Shown: one piece after another, positions 45,063 through 54,472 of the stretch | How positions within the stretch are numbered: the first letter of the stretch is position 1 | How the letters are laid out: each line of letters starts with the position of its first letter | DNA from: Niveibacterium sp. 24ML | Lineage (GTDB): Bacteria > Pseudomonadota > Gammaproteobacteria > Burkholderiales > Rhodocyclaceae | DNA length: 64,000 bases | Reading direction: 5' to 3' | Assembly (NCBI RefSeq): GCF_026586805.1 | Contig: NZ_JAPFHA010000022.1 | Location: 20,803-84,802, forward strand | Position numbers and translations under genes: made by a program | Notes under the pieces: model-generated | Databases searched by the model: none | Told to the model about the DNA's origin: nothing | Seen by the model: the letters and a program-made list of their open reading frames with translations, nothing else

Positions 45063-47702
45063 ATGAAGATTCGACTGGGGTTAGCGCTGGACGGCGCCAG
45101 CCACCTCGCACCGGGCAACCGCCTCGGCGAATGGACCACAGGCCCGCAGGGCCTGCTGGCGCAGCTGGAACTGGAACTCGGCCTCGCAACGCCGTCGGTC
45201 AGCCACACTTCGCGCGTCATGCGTTACGCGCACGCGCTGGAGCAAGCAGACGACGGGCAGCGCTTCTATTCCGAGTCATTCAGGGTTGATCCGCTCGGCG
45301 TTGCGAACACCCTAGTCCATTGGCGAGACGACTTGATCGAGGCCGGTTGGTCGGGCGACGTCGCCCCCGGTGACGGCCAACGCCTTGCCGATCTGAGCGC
45401 GGTCGAGGATTGCGCTGCCGGCGCAGTGCCGGCAGGCATCGGCGAACGCCTCGCTGCGGTGGAACGAGCCTTGGCACAGCACCCGACACAGATCGAATCG
45501 CTCGAACTGTTCGAGCCCCTCGACGCCTACTCATGGCGCTGGCAAAGCGTCTTGCAGCATTTCAAGATCGTCCTGCACCAACCCGCTTTCTCCTCCAGCA
45601 GCGACAGCGATCTCGGGCGGCTTCAAGCGAGCATGCGACGGATGCTCGACGCGCATCAGGCCGAATCGATGAAGGGCGAGCACCGAACCCCGGATGGCGG
45701 CGTAAGGCTGGTGAGGATGAAGTCGGCGGTACGGGAGGCGCGCGCGATCGTTACCTACGCCCAGTCAGCCAAGCACGCGCTCATCGTTGCACCACAGGGG
45801 AGCAGCGAGTTGGCCCAAGCCTGCGAAGCGGCAGGCCTGCCGCCACCCGCATGGCGATCACGCAGCCCTGCCCGGCCTGCGCTGCAGCTCTTGCCCCTCG
45901 CACTGCAGATCTGCTGGGCACCACTCGATGTCACCGCCCTGCTCGGTTTCCTTGAACACCCCTTGGCCCCGCTGGAAAAGCGCATCGCATCCCGCCTGGC
46001 TGCTTGCGTGGGCGAAACACCCGGCATGGGGAGCTCCGCGTGGGAGGCGGCGATCGATCGGGCGCTGCAGCAAGCTACACCCGAAGAACACCTCGCGATC
46101 CGGGACGCCATTGCGTTCTGGCTCTACGGCGAACGCTATCAATCCAAACCGGGCATCGCCGTGCAAACGCTGACGACACGCGCGACACGCCTCGCCGAGA
46201 GTCTGCGCAAGCGGGCCTATGCAGCCACAGAGACGTCCGAGCAGTTGGCAATTCAGGCGGCGGTGGTGCAGTGCCTCGACTTTGTAAAGGGACTCTCGCT
46301 GCTTGAATCCGGCGCCAGCCACCTGAACGCCATCCAGATCCAGCAGTTGCTCGACTTGGCCTCGGCAGCGGCGCCCGACAGCAGCGAATCCGCCCGACTC
46401 GGACACACGCCGGTGGCGACTCATCCCGCGTCGGTCGTGGAGGAACACGACACCGTGATCTGGTGGTCCGCCGGTCCCCCCGCGACGATCTCTTTGCCGC
46501 CATGGACGCCCAGCGAACAGGCCGCCTTGCGCGCGCGGGGCATCCACTTGACTTCAGTCGACGCGCAACTCGCGCGGCAGGCAGCCGACTGGATCCGCCC
46601 GGTGCTAGCCGCGCGCAAACAACTGGTCCTCGTGCTGCCAGCGGAAGGCGAAGAAGTGCACCCGGTCGTCCAGATGGCGCTGCATGCCCTCCCGGCCTTG
46701 CAGGAAATCTCGATCGATGCACTCTTTGAATCCCATCCCGAGCAGCGCGCGCCGGTTACATCACGTCCACTGCCGCCACTGATGCGCTGGTGGCAACTAC
46801 CGCCAGGCATCAAGATCCCCAAACGCGAGACGGAGTCTCACTCCAGCGTCTCGACCCTGATCGATAGTCCCTACCAATGGGTTCTCAACTACGTTGCCAA
46901 GCTCCGCGACGGTTCGCTCAGATCGATCCCCGATCCGAGCACGCTGTTCGGGCTGTTGCTGCATCGGCTCTCCGAAGAACTCTTTGCCGACCCGAATTGG
47001 GCATCCCTCGGACGCAAGCGTGATGCGCTGGCCCAGTGGATTAACGACACACTGGATCGCCTGATCGATCAGGAAGGCGCCGTCTTGCGTATGCCGGGTC
47101 GTCACCTTGAGCTGACCAAATTGCGGCAGTACGCGCTCAAAGCCATGCCAGAGTTGCTTGAGCAATTTGCCAAAGCCAAGGTTTGCCACGTCGAAACCGA
47201 GGCAAAGGTGACCGGCCGCTTTTGCGGCGGCAACTTGATGGGTTACGTTGATCTGCTGGTAGAGAACAAGAAAGAGGAGCGCGCGATCGTTGACCTCAAA
47301 TTCAGTGGAAAGCGCCACGAAGAGGCGCTGGCCAAGAACACGCATCTTCAGCTGACGATGTACGCCAAGTTGCTTGGCCAAGGGGGCTATCTGCCAACGG
47401 CGTACTACATCCTGTCGCGCGCCGACCTGATCAGCCAGAGCAAAGACTACTTTCCTGGCGCTCGCGTCGTTCAGAACAAGACGGACGAAAACGCCGCACA
47501 ACTCTGGAACCGGTTCGAAGTCAGCTGGAAACAGCGGCGTGCGAAACTCGATGAAGGGCTCATCGAAGTGGTCACGGTAGCAACCAGCGAAGACGAGGAC
47601 GGGACCGCCCCCCCGGACGACGACGGGGGCCTCCCGCCCAAGAAACCAGACGATACCTACAACCGCTATCTGCGGCTCGCCGGCTGGGGAGAGAACGCAT
47701 GA
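45063..47702 (+). CDS. AddB-like PD-(D/E)XK nuclease protein
   Basis: 879 residues. The C-terminal nuclease has the RecB-family pattern: Asp730 in GYVDLLVEN, Asp744-x-Lys746 in AIVDLKFSG, and Gln763 in QLTMYAKLL. The preceding region (VSTLIDSPYQWVLNYVAKL) is typical of AddB-type proteins. The N-terminal half has no intact Walker A, as expected of an AddB-type partner. It probably works with the next gene's helicase as a DNA-end resection complex. The stop overlaps the helicase start (ATGA). Whether it is the host AddAB or an accessory copy is unclear. Confidence 0.78.
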   Translation: MKIRLGLALDGASHLAPGNRLGEWTTGPQGLLAQLELELGLATPSVSHTSRVMRYAHALEQADDGQRFYSESFRVDPLGVANTLVHWRDDLIEAGWSGDVAPGDGQRLADLSAVEDCAAGAVPAGIGERLAAVERALAQHPTQIESLELFEPLDAYSWRWQSVLQHFKIVLHQPAFSSSSDSDLGRLQASMRRMLDAHQAESMKGEHRTPDGGVRLVRMKSAVREARAIVTYAQSAKHALIVAPQGSSELAQACEAAGLPPPAWRSRSPARPALQLLPLALQICWAPLDVTALLGFLEHPLAPLEKRIASRLAACVGETPGMGSSAWEAAIDRALQQATPEEHLAIRDAIAFWLYGERYQSKPGIAVQTLTTRATRLAESLRKRAYAATETSEQLAIQAAVVQCLDFVKGLSLLESGASHLNAIQIQQLLDLASAAAPDSSESARLGHTPVATHPASVVEEHDTVIWWSAGPPATISLPPWTPSEQAALRARGIHLTSVDAQLARQAADWIRPVLAARKQLVLVLPAEGEEVHPVVQMALHALPALQEISIDALFESHPEQRAPVTSRPLPPLMRWWQLPPGIKIPKRETESHSSVSTLIDSPYQWVLNYVAKLRDGSLRSIPDPSTLFGLLLHRLSEELFADPNWASLGRKRDALAQWINDTLDRLIDQEGAVLRMPGRHLELTKLRQYALKAMPELLEQFAKAKVCHVETEAKVTGRFCGGNLMGYVDLLVENKKEERAIVDLKFSGKRHEEALAKNTHLQLTMYAKLLGQGGYLPTAYYILSRADLISQSKDYFPGARVVQNKTDENAAQLWNRFEVSWKQRRAKLDEGLIEVVTVATSEDEDGTAPPDDDGGLPPKKPDDTYNRYLRLAGWGENA

Positions 47703-50700
47703 GCGCGCAGATCGAATTCATCAGCGCTGGCGCCGGCAGCGGCAAGACCTATACGCTGACCGAGATGCTCTTCAAGCGGCTGACTGATGACGGCATCCGG
47801 CCCCAAGCAGTCATCGCCACCACGTTTACGCGCAAGGCAGCGGCTGAACTGCGCGAGCGGGTCCGCGCCAGCCTGATCGGCAAGGGCCAGTTCGCATTGG
47901 CCAACCAGATGAGCCTCGCCCGAATCGGCACCGTAAACAGCGTCTGCGGCCAGCTCGTGCAGCGCTTCGCGTTCGAGCTCGGACTGCCGCCCGAACTGGA
48001 GGTCATCGAGGAATCGGATGCGCAGACCCTGCTCCGCGAAACCATCGACGCGACGCTAGACGCGGACATCGCGAACGAGATGGCCTCGCTCGCCGCGCGA
48101 CTGGGCGTCGAAGATTGGCACAGCGAACTGCGCGCGCTGCTCGACAAGGTACGCACCAACAACATTGCCCCGGCTGCGCTGCCGACCATGGCCGGCGAGA
48201 GCATCGAGACGCTATTGGCGCACTTTCCGAAGCCACGCACCAAGGACTTGGAGACCCGTTTGGGTCAGCAGATTGAAGGAGCGTTGCAGGCAATCGTAGC
48301 CGCACAGAAGCAGAAGTACACAGCCACCACGGCCGGCTACGAGACCCTGCTTCGAGCGGCCAGCAGGGATCTCAAGGCAGATCGTCTGAAATGGAGCGAT
48401 TGGGTCAAGCTCAGCAAAGCCAAGGCAGCGGCTGCCTTGCGGGACGAATTCGAGGCTGTGCAGGCGCTCGCCGCTCAGTACGCATCGCACCCAGCGCTGC
48501 AAGACGGCATCAGATGCTGGACGCAGCAGATATTCGCGCTCGCCGCAGACATCCTGTCGAGCTACGCGGAAGCCAAACGCGCCAGACGTGTCATCGACTT
48601 CGTCGACCAGGAGCGCCTGCTGCTTGAAGCGCTGGAGCGACCGGAGGTAGCCGAAGCATTGGGCCAGGAAATCGATCTGTTGATGGTCGACGAATTCCAG
48701 GACACCAGCCCGCTACAGCTCGCCTTGTTTGCACGACTGGCAGGTCTGGCCAAGCGCACGGTCTGGGTCGGCGATCTCAAGCAGGCCATTTACGGCTTCC
48801 GCGGGAGCGATGTGGCACTGATGCAGTCCGTGCTTAAGGCGCTCCCGGCCTTGGGCGCCACACAGTCCGTGCTACCCCGGTCTTACCGGTCGCGACCCGA
48901 ACTCGTAGCCCTGGTCAATGAGGTTTTTACGCCGGCGTTCTCGTCGACGCTCACCGAGGAACAGGTCAAGCTCGAGCCGGCACGCGCCGCTCAGCTCAAG
49001 AACGAAGCCTTCGAGTGGTGGCACCTCGAGGGCAGCAACGTCGAGACCTACACCGATTCGCTCGCGCGGGGTGTCGCAGACCTGTTGGCGCGCGCCCCCA
49101 ACGTGGTCGACAAGGCGACGAACAAACCCCGCCCCATGCATTGTGGCGACCTCGCGATCCTGGCCCGCACCAATGTCAGCGTGAAGATGATCGCGGATGC
49201 GCTGTCAGCTCTTGGCGTTCCGGTTGCGGTGGCGCAGAGCGGGCTGCTCGCCACACCCGAGGCCTCACTCGCCTGGGCCTGCCTGCGACGACTCAACGAT
49301 CCGGCAGACACCTTGGCGAGCGCGGAGATCATCTCGCTGACAGAGTGCCCGCCGGGTGACGCCTTGCTTGCACAACGCCTGACCGCGTTGAAGGCTGATC
49401 CGGAGAACGCCCATCGCTGGCGCGAAGCCGGAGACGACGCGAACCCGGTGCTCGCAGCACTTGCCGCCATGCGCCGGCAAGCCCGCTACGAACGCTCGCC
49501 CGCGGAAACGCTCGCACAGATCATCACGACCTGCGACCTGCCGCGCTACGTGCAACAGTGGCGCCCGGATGCCGAGCGTGGCGAGCGACGCCTGGCGAAC
49601 CTCGCCTCGCTGCAAACCATCGCAAACGACTACGAAACCAGCTGCCACAGCCGTCGCATCGCGCCCACCCTACCCGGTCTGTTGCTGCACCTCGATGCCC
49701 TGGTCGCGTCAGAAGAGGACACACAGTCCGAGCACGGCGGCAATGCCGTGCGCGTGCTCACGCATCACGCCGCCAAGGGCCTGGAGTGGGCTGCAGTGAT
49801 CTGCACCGACCTGCACCACGAAGTGCGCTCATCGCCGTGGGGGCTTTCGGTGCAGAACGATCAGGCTACCTGTTTCGAGAACCCTCTTGCCGGGCGTTCG
49901 CTGCGCTATTGGATCTGGCCATTCGGTGATCAGCGATCAGGCATCGCGGTGGCGGACCAAATCGAGCAGGCTTGTGGCGGCCCTTTCGCTGAGGCTGCCG
50001 CCGAGGAAGCCAAGCGCCTGCTCTATGTCTCGATGACGCGCGCGCGTGATTTGCTGATCTTTGCCGTTCCCACGAAGCATAAGGTCCGACCGTGGCTTGA
50101 GACCCTCCAGGCCAATTGGCTCATGCCTCGCGACGATGGCACACTTGGCCTGCCGCTCGCAGCTGACGGTTCGGCGATCAGAAGTGCGGTCCGCATATTC
50201 GACCGCGAAAAGGATGCCACGCCCTTCGCACGGCCAACCTCAACACCGCCGATCTGGTTCGCACAACACCCGCCGGCCACCGAAGCGCTGCCCGCGTTCG
50301 TGAGCCCTTCTTCCCAGACCACAGGAGCGGATCACGCCACGCTTCAGTTGACGGTGCAGCCGTATGGCCAAGCCATTCAGGTGCTTGGCTCCCCGGATAT
50401 GGCTACCCTGGGCGAAGCCCTGCACGCTACCATCGCTCATCTGTGTGTGAGCCAGGCCGCATGGCGCGAACCCGATGCGGTGCGGGCCCTTCTCGAACGC
50501 TGGAACGTCGCGCATGCACTCAATGCCAGCGCGGTCATCACAGGTATCGCCAGTCTGCAGCAAGCAATCACGGAACGATGGGCGCCAGATGCCTTGATGG
50601 TCGAAGTACCCGTCGAATCATTGCTTCCCAATGGTCAGGTCATGCGAGGCCGCATCGACATGCTGCTGCGCAACAAGAGCGGTTGGATCCTGATCGACCA

Positions 50701-50872
50701 CAAGAGCAACCGGGTACGCAGCGGCAATTGGCCGGAAGAAGCGACCGAATACGCCGGACAACTGGCCGCCTACGCCGAGGCGATCGAGCGCGCGACCGGC
50801 GCCCCCGTCATCGCTCGCGTCATCAATTTCTTCACGGCACAGGTGCTCGTCATCGACGGCACCGCTCACTAA
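47699..50872 (+). CDS. AddA-like UvrD/REP helicase with C-terminal RecB nuclease
   Basis: 1057 residues. Walker A AGAGSGKT (10-17), TFTRKAAAELRERV (motif Ia), VDEFQDTSPLQ with Asp331, and GDLKQAIYGFRGSD (motif III) mark an SF1A helicase. The C-terminus has a RecB-type nuclease: Asp987 in GRIDMLL, Asp1000-His-Lys1002 in LIDHKSNR, and QLAAYAEAI. Both active sites look intact. Coupled to the AddB-like gene by ATGA. The pair would unwind and degrade DNA from ends. It is followed after 21 bp by a WYL regulator. Confidence 0.86.
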   Translation: MSAQIEFISAGAGSGKTYTLTEMLFKRLTDDGIRPQAVIATTFTRKAAAELRERVRASLIGKGQFALANQMSLARIGTVNSVCGQLVQRFAFELGLPPELEVIEESDAQTLLRETIDATLDADIANEMASLAARLGVEDWHSELRALLDKVRTNNIAPAALPTMAGESIETLLAHFPKPRTKDLETRLGQQIEGALQAIVAAQKQKYTATTAGYETLLRAASRDLKADRLKWSDWVKLSKAKAAAALRDEFEAVQALAAQYASHPALQDGIRCWTQQIFALAADILSSYAEAKRARRVIDFVDQERLLLEALERPEVAEALGQEIDLLMVDEFQDTSPLQLALFARLAGLAKRTVWVGDLKQAIYGFRGSDVALMQSVLKALPALGATQSVLPRSYRSRPELVALVNEVFTPAFSSTLTEEQVKLEPARAAQLKNEAFEWWHLEGSNVETYTDSLARGVADLLARAPNVVDKATNKPRPMHCGDLAILARTNVSVKMIADALSALGVPVAVAQSGLLATPEASLAWACLRRLNDPADTLASAEIISLTECPPGDALLAQRLTALKADPENAHRWREAGDDANPVLAALAAMRRQARYERSPAETLAQIITTCDLPRYVQQWRPDAERGERRLANLASLQTIANDYETSCHSRRIAPTLPGLLLHLDALVASEEDTQSEHGGNAVRVLTHHAAKGLEWAAVICTDLHHEVRSSPWGLSVQNDQATCFENPLAGRSLRYWIWPFGDQRSGIAVADQIEQACGGPFAEAAAEEAKRLLYVSMTRARDLLIFAVPTKHKVRPWLETLQANWLMPRDDGTLGLPLAADGSAIRSAVRIFDREKDATPFARPTSTPPIWFAQHPPATEALPAFVSPSSQTTGADHATLQLTVQPYGQAIQVLGSPDMATLGEALHATIAHLCVSQAAWREPDAVRALLERWNVAHALNASAVITGIASLQQAITERWAPDALMVEVPVESLLPNGQVMRGRIDMLLRNKSGWILIDHKSNRVRSGNWPEEATEYAGQLAAYAEAIERATGAPVIARVINFFTAQVLVIDGTAH

Positions 50873-50893
50873 GGACACGACTCGACCACTGCC

Positions 50894-51928
50894 ATGCCGC
50901 AATCACCAACCACCAAGCAGGACCAAGGCGGAAAAATGCGCCAGACGATGCAACGTCACTGGTGCATGCTCAGATTGGTACCTCGCGCGCCGCAGAAGAT
51001 CACCGCAGGCGAGCTATGCCGGCGCCTCGCCAGCGAGAGCTTCATCGTGACCGAGCGAACCATACAGCGCGATCTGGTTGAGCTTTCCGCCCTATTCCCT
51101 CTGATATCGGATGAGCGCGAGAAACCCTTCGGGTGGAGTTGGAAGGCTGATGCCCCGCGGCTTGATCTGCCCGGCCTGGACCCCGCCGAGGCTCTGATGA
51201 TGGTGATGGTGGAGCAGCACCTCAAACACGTGCTGCCCCCCGCTACCGTCAAACGCCTCAAGTCTCACTTCGATCTCGCCCGAGATGCGTTGAGCAAGTT
51301 GCCCGATCAGCGCTCCAACCGTGCTTGGCTGAGCAAGGTTCGGGTCATCTCACCCGTTCAAAGGCTCAAGGCCCCGACCATCAAGGCGGACGTACAGGAA
51401 GCCGTGTTCTCAGCGCTGCTCAACGAACGCCAACTGGAGGTGAAGTTCAGGCAACGCAATGCCGAGCGTGATTCAGAGGGCGTCGTGCACCCGCTCGCCA
51501 TCGTCCAGCGCGGTGCAGTCACCTACCTGATCTGTACCTTCTACACGTATAGCGATTTCCGGCTGCTGACCTTGCACCGCATTCAGCGCGCCAAGGTGCT
51601 CGACGAGCCCGCCAACCGACCGGCCAATTTCTCCGTCGACCAATTGATCAACAAGGGCTTGCTTGGCTTTGGCGACGCGGAACCGATCCAACTCGTTGCG
51701 GAGTTCTACGACGGCGCAGGCGAGCACCTCTTCGAAACCCCAATCAGCCCCGATCAAGAACTCGAAAGACCAGACATCAACACGGTCCGTCTCAAAGCGC
51801 CGGTTCAACTTACAAATGAACTTCGGTGGTGGCTGCTTGGGTTTGGCTCGCGCGTTCAAGTTCTCGAACCGAAGAAACTTCGCGAATCCATCGCCTCGGA
51901 GGTCGCTCAAGCTTCAGAACGCTATTGA
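50894..51928 (+). CDS. Long WYL-domain transcriptional regulator
   Basis: 344 residues. An N-terminal winged HTH (MLRLVPRAPQKITAGELCRR, then ERTIQRDLVELS) is followed by a long helical linker, a WYL domain (PLAIVQRGAVTYLICTFY, about 200-225) and a C-terminal extension. It resembles the regulator at 54473-55519 in size and layout. Long WYL regulators of this type often control defence genes. It lies directly after the AddAB-like pair, 21 bp away on the same strand, and so is probably co-transcribed. Confidence 0.85.
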   Translation: MPQSPTTKQDQGGKMRQTMQRHWCMLRLVPRAPQKITAGELCRRLASESFIVTERTIQRDLVELSALFPLISDEREKPFGWSWKADAPRLDLPGLDPAEALMMVMVEQHLKHVLPPATVKRLKSHFDLARDALSKLPDQRSNRAWLSKVRVISPVQRLKAPTIKADVQEAVFSALLNERQLEVKFRQRNAERDSEGVVHPLAIVQRGAVTYLICTFYTYSDFRLLTLHRIQRAKVLDEPANRPANFSVDQLINKGLLGFGDAEPIQLVAEFYDGAGEHLFETPISPDQELERPDINTVRLKAPVQLTNELRWWLLGFGSRVQVLEPKKLRESIASEVAQASERY

Positions 51929-52019
51929 CGCAATGTGAAGTGAATGCGCGGAATGTGCGTAACACGCCAGCATTCCCTCACCGTCTACAAGGCAGCTGAA
52001 CCACTAAACCGTATCTCAG

Positions 52020-53156
52020 ATGCCAGAAAACGATAAGATATCAATGAGAACCAACACAATGACAGTCTCCGCTCTACTCGACAACAATTGGATCCCACCA
52101 AAAGGCGATGACATATCAAAATGGCGCCCTCTCCCGGACACACATCCTGACTGGTTTCCCGCAGCGTCCAATATTGAACCATTCGACGAAATCCGAAAAG
52201 CAAGGGCGTGTGACGGTGCTAATCGCGAGAAAATTCTGAGCAATGATTGCATCTCGACGTTAGAACGTTGGTGGAGCGAAACACCAGAGTTGCCGAAGTC
52301 AGAAAACCCCATACTTCACGGCAGACACTTTCACTGCTATCCACATAGCGCCCACAGGTCTTTTGACGACTGGACCAACCACGCCAACTGCAACACCCCG
52401 GGATCCTGGTGGTGCCACAGCATCAAGAACGCCGCCGCGCATTACTCTTGGACTACATACGCCGGCGGAACGTTTGAACAACTAGCGATCGCACTGCAAA
52501 GCGCGATTTCACAAAACAGCCAGCGTTTGGCCCAAGAGTGTTGCCTGAGAATTTTGGATTGGGGCGGAGTTCTCCACCGCTCCCCGAAGACAAGATCATG
52601 GATTAACAGAACCTATTCCTGCGGCACCTTGATACAAGACATCAAGGACGCGACGGCGCTGCTGTGCCCGAGTTCGAACGCACCATTGATCAAGTTTGGA
52701 CAGAATCCGGGGCAATACCCAATGAACGCGGGCAGCACGAAAATCTTCTCAGCCGCCGCGCTGGACTTTTCTAGTGGCTTTCTTAACCCAAAGCAGGACG
52801 TACTCATCTTTGACGGGAGAGTTGGCGCCGCCTTGGGCCTTATCACCCGACGGCTCTTCCACCCAAATCCAGTTGCCGCTCCGTTCCGTTTCCCCCGAGG
52901 GGTGGAGTCGAAGCGGGACCCGTCCAGGCCGGGCAGCAAGTTTCCGGCCATGAGCGCACCGACAATTAATGATCAAATCAGGGCTACGTTCGCTCGCACA
53001 GCATCGAAAGCGATTCAGGAAACATTTGACAACTTCGGCCCATCTACTGAATTCGCTTTAGCAGAGAAAGCGTTGTTCATGCTTGGCTACGACGTAACCC
53101 AGCACTGCGGCCACTGTCAACAGGCCACGGCTCCCACAGCTACGCACCTGACATAG
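52020..53156 (+). CDS. Protein of unknown function (378 aa), compositionally distinct
   Basis: 378 residues, ATG start at 52020. It is rich in His, Asn and Cys and reads as less GC-biased than its neighbours. A segment LIFDGRVGAALGLITRR (near residue 260) is the most conserved-looking part; the middle has CNTPGSWWCHSIKNAAAHYS. No domain recognised. It stands about 90 bp after the WYL regulator on the same strand, and the next genes run leftward. The distinct composition suggests a separate acquisition. Confidence 0.62.
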   Translation: MPENDKISMRTNTMTVSALLDNNWIPPKGDDISKWRPLPDTHPDWFPAASNIEPFDEIRKARACDGANREKILSNDCISTLERWWSETPELPKSENPILHGRHFHCYPHSAHRSFDDWTNHANCNTPGSWWCHSIKNAAAHYSWTTYAGGTFEQLAIALQSAISQNSQRLAQECCLRILDWGGVLHRSPKTRSWINRTYSCGTLIQDIKDATALLCPSSNAPLIKFGQNPGQYPMNAGSTKIFSAAALDFSSGFLNPKQDVLIFDGRVGAALGLITRRLFHPNPVAAPFRFPRGVESKRDPSRPGSKFPAMSAPTINDQIRATFARTASKAIQETFDNFGPSTEFALAEKALFMLGYDVTQHCGHCQQATAPTATHLT

Positions 53157-53498
53157 CGTGCAGCGATCGGTCGTTCACAACCAACGCGAGGAGCCTGACG
53201 ATGACTGACTTCCGGGGAGGAAGCCTTGACGAATGCTTAGCCGCGGGGGCCCTGTGACCGAAGTCAGTCGCGCCGGTAGAAACGCACTGAGGCGCTGCGC
53301 CTCGATCCATTGTCGTTACCTGGTACCGCGCTGAACCAAGTCGACATCGATGGTAGAAAACCGCTCTGCGCCCGACATGCAATAAGCCCGCTGACCAATT
53401 TGGAGGAGCACGATGCATCCATCAACACGAAAAGCAAAGTCGGCCTAAGCGCAGGCCCTCAACGATACTCGATCGAACGGGAGCGCATTCGATACTTG
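53157..53498. other. Convergent gap
   Basis: About 340 bp between the 378-residue gene and the leftward gene ending at 53499. No gene or palindrome site seen. A rightward frame at 53310-53672 overlaps the leftward gene and looks like an antisense shadow. Confidence 0.45.
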
Positions 53499-53801
53499 CT
53501 AACCATCCTGCAAGAGGCGGACGCCTTTGCAGTAGTTGCCAGTATCTGGACAACGAAGGCGACGCTCGATCACGAAGAACCCCGTCGCAACGAGGGCACT
53601 CAAGACAAGGTTTTCAGCCTGCTTTGTATCTCTGTGGCGGGAAAATCGCTGCCGAAGCCAGTAATCCAGTGACTGCGGCTTTGTGTGCGCCGCAAAGTCA
53701 CACATCTGCTGCCCCTGGATGATGTAATCACGCCCCGACGACGCGATATAAGCAATCAGGGCTCGCTCATCAAACTGTTGACCGCTCGGGAGGGAGATCA
53801 T
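53499..53801 (-). CDS. Small protein of unknown function (about 100 aa)
   Basis: The frame is open to 53897, overlapping the GIY-YIG stop (ATGA), but GAGAAGG before the ATG at 53801 (MISLPSGQQFDERALIAYI) gives the best spacing, and the extra N-terminus looks non-coding. The protein has DFAAHTKPQSLDYWLRQRF and a C-terminal FVIERRLRCPDTG. No domain is recognised. It is coupled behind the GIY-YIG gene and probably works with it. Confidence 0.55.
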   Translation of the reverse strand: MISLPSGQQFDERALIAYIASSGRDYIIQGQQMCDFAAHTKPQSLDYWLRQRFSRHRDTKQAENLVLSALVATGFFVIERRLRCPDTGNYCKGVRLLQDG

Positions 53802-53893
53802 TCTCATCCTTCTCTTTAATGATTTGCAGATAACTCGACTCACGCCGCGACAGACCAGGTTCGTAACACCGGCAGCGAATGGTTCGAGACGAT

Positions 53894-54349
53894 TCACTTG
53901 TTGTTTCCCCCTCGCTTTCCAAATGCAGGCCTCAGCCGGTCTGAAATATCATCCTCGATAATTTGGAGGACACCATCCGCAACGTCGTATTGAAGAACGG
54001 TAACCTTGTACTTTCCGGAAAACCAATGACTCAGGTGCAATGCGTATGTGCCTTTGTGTCCCTGCCCCTTGTGCTGCTCGATTCGCTTTCTAACTCCAGT
54101 TGTTGACGACCCCACGTACATGACTTTTGATGGCGAATTCAGCTTAGCGCAGGCTCGCGCCTTCTTATCTTTGTAGCGCGAAAACTCCGAGAAAGTTCGC
54201 TCTGGATCACCATCTACCTCCTCAAATACATAGACAGCCTTATCAATTCCATCCAAGACCGACAGGTCGTCGGCAATAACGATCTCTTGGATCGGCTTAG
54301 CCTCTTTGGCGTCCTGGCATCTTGCAATTAGATCTTCGATATAAGTCAT
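53894..54349 (-). CDS. GIY-YIG-like nuclease protein
   Basis: 151 residues. The region AVYVFEE (38-44), then VMYVGSSTTGVRKRIEQHKG (76-95), has the YVG, Arg and His arrangement of the GIY-YIG fold. A Glu in LQIIEDDISDRLRP is in place for the metal ligand. Family members cut DNA. It runs leftward and its stop overlaps the small gene after it (ATGA). The WYL regulator ending at 54473 lies on the same strand, 120 bp upstream. No membrane segment. Confidence 0.7.
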   Translation of the reverse strand: MTYIEDLIARCQDAKEAKPIQEIVIADDLSVLDGIDKAVYVFEEVDGDPERTFSEFSRYKDKKARACAKLNSPSKVMYVGSSTTGVRKRIEQHKGQGHKGTYALHLSHWFSGKYKVTVLQYDVADGVLQIIEDDISDRLRPAFGKRGGNNK

Positions 54350-54472
54350 TTACTGATAACCGATATGTGAGACAGCCCTACACCTTAGTAGGAGCAACGA
54401 GGAGCTTGAGGATCCGTATTGAGCCACGTTCTGGTTGATAGCAGATCAAAGAATACGGCGCGCTGCGCGCGT

